Source: Cryptomeria japonica
Taxonomy: Eukaryota > Streptophyta > Pinopsida > Cupressales > Cupressaceae
Assembly (NCBI RefSeq): GCF_030272615.1
Contig: NC_081407.1
Location: 151,737,048 to 151,797,047 of the forward strand
Direction: 5' to 3'
Length of the DNA: 60,000 nt
The notes below the pieces were generated by a model, which saw only the letters and a program-made list of their open reading frames with translations, was not told the DNA's origin and searched no databases. The position numbers and the translations under genes are program-made. Shown here in pieces: positions 57,156 to 60,000 of this stretch (position 1 is the stretch's first letter; every line of letters starts with the position of its first letter).

Positions 57156-57843
57156 TGTGGGAGCATCCCTAGCTCATGACAATCTTACATCAACCAAAAA
57201 AAAAACATTTTCCTTTCATTTTGTTCTTGTTTTGCAAGTTCAACAATTCATTTTGTGTTTCTTTGCATTTTGTCACTGAATCTTGTGGAGCTAAATTTTG
57301 ATTGTGGACATGTTAATTTTCCTTACTCTAAGTTTGCAGGATGTTTGGATCTTTTTTTATAGCAAGTTATCACTTCTGAAATCTTAGACAAATATCTGGG
57401 TTAAAACACTGAAACCACTTGGAACTATTTTTCTATTGGTGAATCTTGTGGATCACTTTTGTAGATTCTAGAGCTTTAGTTCATTATTTCCAACATTCTT
57501 TGGCATGTAGCTGACCTTCCCTTAGGTCCTCATTTCATTCTATGAATTTTTCAGAAGGATCTTTTTGGCTGAGGCTGACCTTATTGTTTTATAAGTTTCA
57601 GTCTTATTTCATCTTGGGCTGATGCGGATCACCCTTGATAATATGTCAATGTAATCAAGAATTTAGAATCAAGTTTTAGAAGATAGAAGATAGATCTAAG
57701 GATTAGGAGGTCCGGAGTTGGCTCACATTATTGTTTAATCTTGTATGTTGCATAATGCATATGTTTTGTACTCAAGCTTGTGAGTTGAATTTGTGAGCCT
57801 GGATTTTGTCAGAAGTTTGTAACTAATTTTTATGATATAATAT
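57156..57843 (+). repeat. 3' LTR of chromovirus (truncated by copia D)
   Basis: Matches 34,067 onward, from TGTGGGAGCATCCC to ATATAATATT, where copia D is inserted. About 120 bp of LTR end should lie beyond copia D. Confidence 0.85.
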
Positions 57844-59018
57844 TGATGAATACTAAAAGGGGGGGGGGTGAATTAGTATACCAAAAATTACTGTACTTAA
57901 ACACTTTAAAAGTCTAGCAATAAACCAGTAAAAGAGTTTAGCAAACAAACCGGTTAACACACATGCAAACCAAATAGCAAATAATGTGTTCACCCACAGA
58001 AGCACAATCACCATAACACAAGAGATTTTGACGTGGAAACCCAAATGGGAAAAAACATGGTTAGATGAAACTCACAAGTAACTATCTGTAGAATAGTAAC
58101 CAGACCGGTTAAGGTCATACAATGTTCTTTACCAGAACAGATCCTGTTAGGAATCTCAATCTCTGTTAGGAGATAAGTCCGATTAAAGACTACCTTGTGA
58201 GAGGATTTCAGATCCACGGATGTGAACCACCTTGTTAGAGGATTTACAAAGGCTTTTCTAGGCTTACCCGGTTAAGGGTTTCTAACTTGTCAGAGATGTG
58301 AGTAATCAACAAGTGAATGATCTAGCAAATGGCATAGTCTGCTTGATTAGATCCATTGTAGCTCATAGCTAATGCATTTCAACATTACTACAGTCTTTAG
58401 TAACTCCTTACTTTGTTACAACTCACACACTTGATCTTCTCAGTTAAGATCACACATTCAAGAGCTCATCAACCACTACAAACCCTATCAGCTACACACA
58501 TACTAAAACCCTAGACATGATGTCCTTAAAAGGAATCCGATTTCATGTCGGTCCAATAGGATTACATTACAAGTTCCTAGGTTTATTATATCTAGACACA
58601 TTTGGTAACATGACACAAAATCACTATCAAAGTGTCGGTGGATGGTAACTCATCATAGAGTATAATCGGTTTGTCCAACTTTTCAGTTACCAGTTGGTAA
58701 CTCAGAGTAATACCAATTTAATGAATTACCGGTTTACAAAAATTGAAGACTGGGAAAAAGATAATTGCCACCTCTAGCTCCTTTGCTCTACTCCACTTGA
58801 GATCCTTAAACCGCTTGATATCTCTATTCTGCTTGGGTCTTTATACCACTTGAGATCGGTAAACACTTTCTGCATAACAACAGTAGTCTAAATACTACAA
58901 CATGATACCGATTTGGAACAATTACCAATTGAGCATAATTCATACATTCTCAAAGTGATCTCATAGCAAGTGTGTGTCCATCAATGACAATCACAACATA
59001 ATCATCAAAATGCCAACA
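57844..59018 (-). repeat. 3' LTR of copia D
   Basis: 1,175 bp, TGTTGGCATTTTG at 59,018 to TTCATCA at 57,844. Contains a G-tract near 57,860, the CGTGG hairpin motif at 58,032-58,060 (3' arm changed to CATGG), and several ACCGGT-like motifs. Confidence 0.8.
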
Positions 59019-59556
59019 ATCTCCCCCTTTGGCATTGATGGAAACACTTAGGAAAAATTTTGATATCTAAGTGTTTTACAACAAAATTATGCCATAAGTA
59101 AAAATACTCCCCCTAAGCATATACACTATCCCTTTTGCAGAAAATACAATGTATACTACTTCCTTATTGAGATAAACATGAAAGTATGCAAAGCATGCAT
59201 CAAAATTTAAAATACAGAATACTACTCCCCCTTTGCCAACAATGACAAAGTATAGTTGAAAAACCCCTATTTCATTTGCATTAAAAACTAATTTAAAAAG
59301 TTTATGACAATAAAGAGTGAAATTTGTCAAAAATTGATTTAAAATCCCGCATAAATGTCTTCATGGATAAAGACCATGATTCAAGCAATGAGGTAGAAAC
59401 CTCATTCTCCATTTGCATCTAATAAACCTGCTCCTCCATGGCATCCATGATACTCATCTCTTGAGTAACCGTTAGGGCATCTATATTGAGGTAGCATTTC
59501 TGGAGAATTTGCAGTCTTGGCAGTAGGACCAGTTAAAGTTCTTGCAAATTACGTGT
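59019..59556 (-). other. polypurine tracts and 3' untranslated region, copia D
   Basis: AAAGGGGGAGAT directly upstream (minus strand) of the LTR, identical to copia B, with further GGGGGAG tracts near 59,107 and 59,226. No coding sequence seen. Confidence 0.65.
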
Positions 59557-60000
59557 CTAGTTGCTTATCTCTACCTCTAGTCTTGGAGACTGAAGTTGAA
59601 ACCGATGAGCAGTTTGTCCATATGTGGAGAAGGAATCATATGGCATCTCGAAGGTGCTAATAAATGACTGCATATCAGATTGCAGTTTGTCCTTCTGAGT
59701 GAGCACATCATCACAGAATAAATGAGGCTGACAAATCTTGTTGAGTAGTAGATTGCCCTCATCCATTGCATCTTTGATGTCCTTTTGTGCCTTCTGAAGT
59801 TCTGACCGAAGCTCATTCAACTTCTTCACCAAGGCAATGTTCAGAGCCTTTTCATTCTCCTTTTTGGCATTTGTTTCTACAACTTCTTCTAGGCTTTGGA
59901 CCTGGTCTTCCACAACTGTACATAGAAGCTTTAATTGGGTAAGTGAGGAATCGGTACTGGGGAGGTTTGTACCAGGTATCAAATTGGTGAGTGTTTCCAC
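59557..60000 (-). CDS. coiled-coil ORF next to 3' LTR of copia D, partial
   Basis: Open for 147 codons from the right edge to TAG at 59,557-59,559; the N-terminus is outside the window, so the Met at the edge is not necessarily the start. Residues 30-95 form a charged, heptad-like helix (VEDQVQSLEEVVETNAKKE, LNELRSELQKAQKDIKDAM). No signal peptide or membrane segment in the visible part. Its place between pol and 3' LTR is that of the extra (env-like) ORF of Sirevirus-type copia elements, but I see no specific similarity. Confidence 0.55.
   Translation of the reverse strand: METLTNLIPGTNLPSTDSSLTQLKLLCTVVEDQVQSLEEVVETNAKKENEKALNIALVKKLNELRSELQKAQKDIKDAMDEGNLLLNKICQPHLFCDDVLTQKDKLQSDMQSFISTFEMPYDSFSTYGQTAHRFQLQSPRLEVEISN

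Larger units (their letters stand above)
34067..57843 (+). mobile_element. chromodomain Ty3/gypsy element (chromovirus), interrupted
   Basis: LTRs at 34,067-34,876 and 57,156-57,843 (the second cut by copia D), PBS, Gag, protease, RT, RNase H, integrase and a C-terminal chromodomain remnant in gypsy order on the plus strand. Gypsy copy 2 (36,280-53,680) is inserted in its protease, so internal coordinates jump there. It is itself inserted in the Gag of the Tat-type element; the left flank is GGTGA at 34,062-34,066 and the right flank is beyond the window. Confidence 0.9.
57844..60000 (-). mobile_element. copia D (partial): 3' LTR, PPT and coiled-coil ORF
   Basis: Minus-strand element with its 3' LTR at 57,844-59,018 and internal sequence to the right edge. 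The LTR plan matches copia A and B, but no gag or pol is in view. It interrupts the chromovirus 3' LTR; the expected target duplication is AATAT (57,839-57,843). Confidence 0.8.

Noticed and set aside
1-60000. tRNA, rRNA, snRNA or intact host genes
   Set aside because: No cloverleaf, rRNA core or conserved host protein was recognised; tRNA-like matches are only the primer-binding sites.

Overview
The window looks like repeat-dense, intergenic DNA from a large plant genome; a gymnosperm/conifer is my best guess, at low confidence. The grounds are wall-to-wall LTR retrotransposons of plant types (Ty1/copia primed by initiator-Met tRNA, chromodomain Ty3/gypsy, Tat-type Ty3/gypsy with two RNase H domains), AT-rich composition, old insertions, and nested insertions. 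I see no intact host gene, no tRNA or rRNA gene, and nothing bacterial. Nearly every coding region is broken, mostly by in-frame stop codons that can be explained by C-to-T (or G-to-A) changes.

Layout. (1) 1-7,972, minus: a Ty3/gypsy element with a G-patch domain (copy 1). It has an LTR, PBS, long leader with two arrays of a 9-bp motif spaced 21 bp, a small leader ORF, gag, protease and G-patch; pol lies beyond the left edge. It sits inside (2) a minus-strand copia element (copia A; LTR 8,248-9,498). (3) 9,499-11,408 and 18,483-18,637, plus: a decayed coiled-coil ORF, split by (4) a complete minus-strand copia element (copia B, 11,409-18,477, TSD AAAGG); removing copia B restores the frame exactly. 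(5) 19,592-20,465: a decayed Ty3/gypsy reverse transcriptase. (6) 20,470-28,930: an unrecognised gene-like unit with splice-site-bounded exons, split by (7) a complete, young plus-strand copia element (copia C, 21,993-28,269, TSD CCTAT, LTRs differing at 2 sites).

(8) About 29,430-34,066, minus: a Tat-type gypsy piece with gag, protease remnant and linker but no pol. It is cut at 34,067 by (9) a chromodomain gypsy element (chromovirus, LTRs 34,067-34,876 and 57,156-57,843, plus). The chromovirus protease is split by (10) a second copy of the G-patch gypsy family (36,280-53,680, plus, LTRs of about 1.4 kb), which itself appears to carry a roughly 2.7-kb insertion between its leader ORF and gag. 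The chromovirus 3' LTR is cut at 57,844 by (11) a minus-strand copia element (copia D) that runs off the right edge and carries a coiled-coil ORF beside its 3' LTR.

The elements do not cooperate as a pathway; they record successive insertions. The two copies of the G-patch family, on opposite strands, let conserved parts be compared: a shared leader block, a shared 90-130-residue leader ORF, gag, a protease with an unusual active site, and the G-patch. The most unusual signal is the 21-bp-phased motif array in the leader of copy 1.
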